Source: Agapetus fuscipes
Taxonomy: Eukaryota > Arthropoda > Insecta > Trichoptera > Glossosomatidae
Direction: 5' to 3'
DNA: 64,000 nt
NCBI GenBank assembly: GCA_951799405.1
Contig: OX637332.1
Coordinates: 30,666,832-30,730,831 of the forward strand
Shown: piece after piece, positions 63,456 to 64,000 of the stretch
Layout of the letters: the number at the start of each line of letters is the position of its first letter
How positions within the stretch are numbered: position 1 is the stretch's first letter
Position numbers and translations under genes: made by a program
Notes under the pieces: generated by a model
Databases searched by the model: none
The model's input: the letters and a program-made list of their open reading frames with translations, nothing else
What the model was told of the DNA's origin: nothing

Positions 63456-63957
63456 CTTCTGTGCTGTTATTAAAGAGGTATGCTAATTAGACAAATTATT
63501 TTATTTAAACAGAAATTTACAACAATTTAGAATAATTTCAGTGCAAAACAAATGTCAAATATTTAAAGTGACCATACTAGATCTTTGGACCAAAAGTTTG
63601 AGTTCGTAGCAACGCGGATATAATATAAAGACAGTTCTATTGATTGCCTTTTGCTTGAAGGTGTTAGTCTTGTAGTTTGAGGAATCATTTTACTTAAGTG
63701 CAAAAAAACATCCATTTGCTAATTGACCCTTGTCATGATAACACAGATCAGCTTTTTCCCTATTTGTTCAGGCACTGCGTTCAACGGCAGATAACAAACT
63801 ATGATTCTGGGACTTATTACTGGGGTTATTGCTATTGCTCTGTAAACAATTTTCAACACCTGTTTACGTATCCCATGGGTGGTAGCAATTATACTAGATC
63901 GCTTGTAATCCTTACGCGCAAGGTTTTTAAGAACATAAAACGCAACTATAAATAAAC
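63456..63957. other. unassigned sequence upstream of NFXL1
   Basis: No element or exon recognised. An NFXL1 leader exon could be here or beyond the window. Confidence 0.35.
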
Positions 63958-64000
63958 GCCGGGCCAGCGGCATGGAATGCTCTCCCAGAGAAGCTGAGAA
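63958..64000 (+). mobile_element. CR1/L2-like LINE fragment cut by the window edge
   Basis: GCCGGGCCAGCGGCATGGAA and TGCTCTCCCAGAGAAGCTG match 27271-27313 (AGPAAWNALPERL). Confidence 0.7.

Overview
The window is eukaryotic nuclear DNA, AT-rich and full of transposable elements, most probably from an arthropod and likely an insect. The evidence is two animal genes with GT-AG introns, many truncated LINEs, tRNA-derived SINEs, TA-, TTA- and 8-bp-duplicating MITEs, solo LTRs and a DIRS-type retrotransposon. I could not assign an insect order from sequence alone.

Layout. Positions 2125-5140 (minus strand) hold the N-terminal coding part of a WDR47 (nemitin) orthologue: a LisH/CTLH exon and the next exon, which join in phase. 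Its WD40 half lies beyond the left edge. A candidate promoter and 5' UTR exon for it sits at 38910-39166, which would make intron 1 about 34 kb. Positions 50985-62528 (minus strand) hold a complete 12-exon NFXL1 gene (833 codons plus stop). It has an acidic N-terminus, a RING-like domain, a run of NF-X1 zinc fingers, a charged helix and a C-terminal membrane anchor. All 11 splice junctions keep the reading frame.

Nearly everything else is repeats. The most abundant is a LINE called here K-LINE, whose protein ends in KKWRLICN. There are about 45 mostly 5'-truncated copies, on both strands, usually only its 3' UTR, ending in variable TTAGA- or TTATAGA-type repeats. Others are several CR1-like LINE families (the longest at 25391-27198), RTE-like LINEs (17937-18881), and three tRNA-headed SINEs (A, B, C). 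DNA elements are a 2.1-kb pogo/Tigger-like transposon (12353-14470) and MITEs of TA, TTA and 8-bp TSD types. There are two or three solo LTRs and a 5.2-kb DIRS element (27431-32634) that keeps its inverted terminal repeats and internal complementary region, although its ORFs are broken. A 1.2-kb minisatellite lies at 15165-16320.

Several observations go beyond routine annotation. The CR1-like LINEs and SINE-A share a 3'-terminal two-stem hairpin whose inner stem covaries between families, and SINE-A carries the same tail as the CR1-like LINE, which suggests partnership. Hammerhead-ribozyme-like cores occur in Penelope-like debris, one of them in an insertion with a 13-bp target duplication. 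A 5S rRNA-like sequence sits next to a tRNA-type SINE. Finally, transposable elements abut NFXL1 splice sites so closely that part of one donor and the upstream region of one acceptor are probably element-derived.
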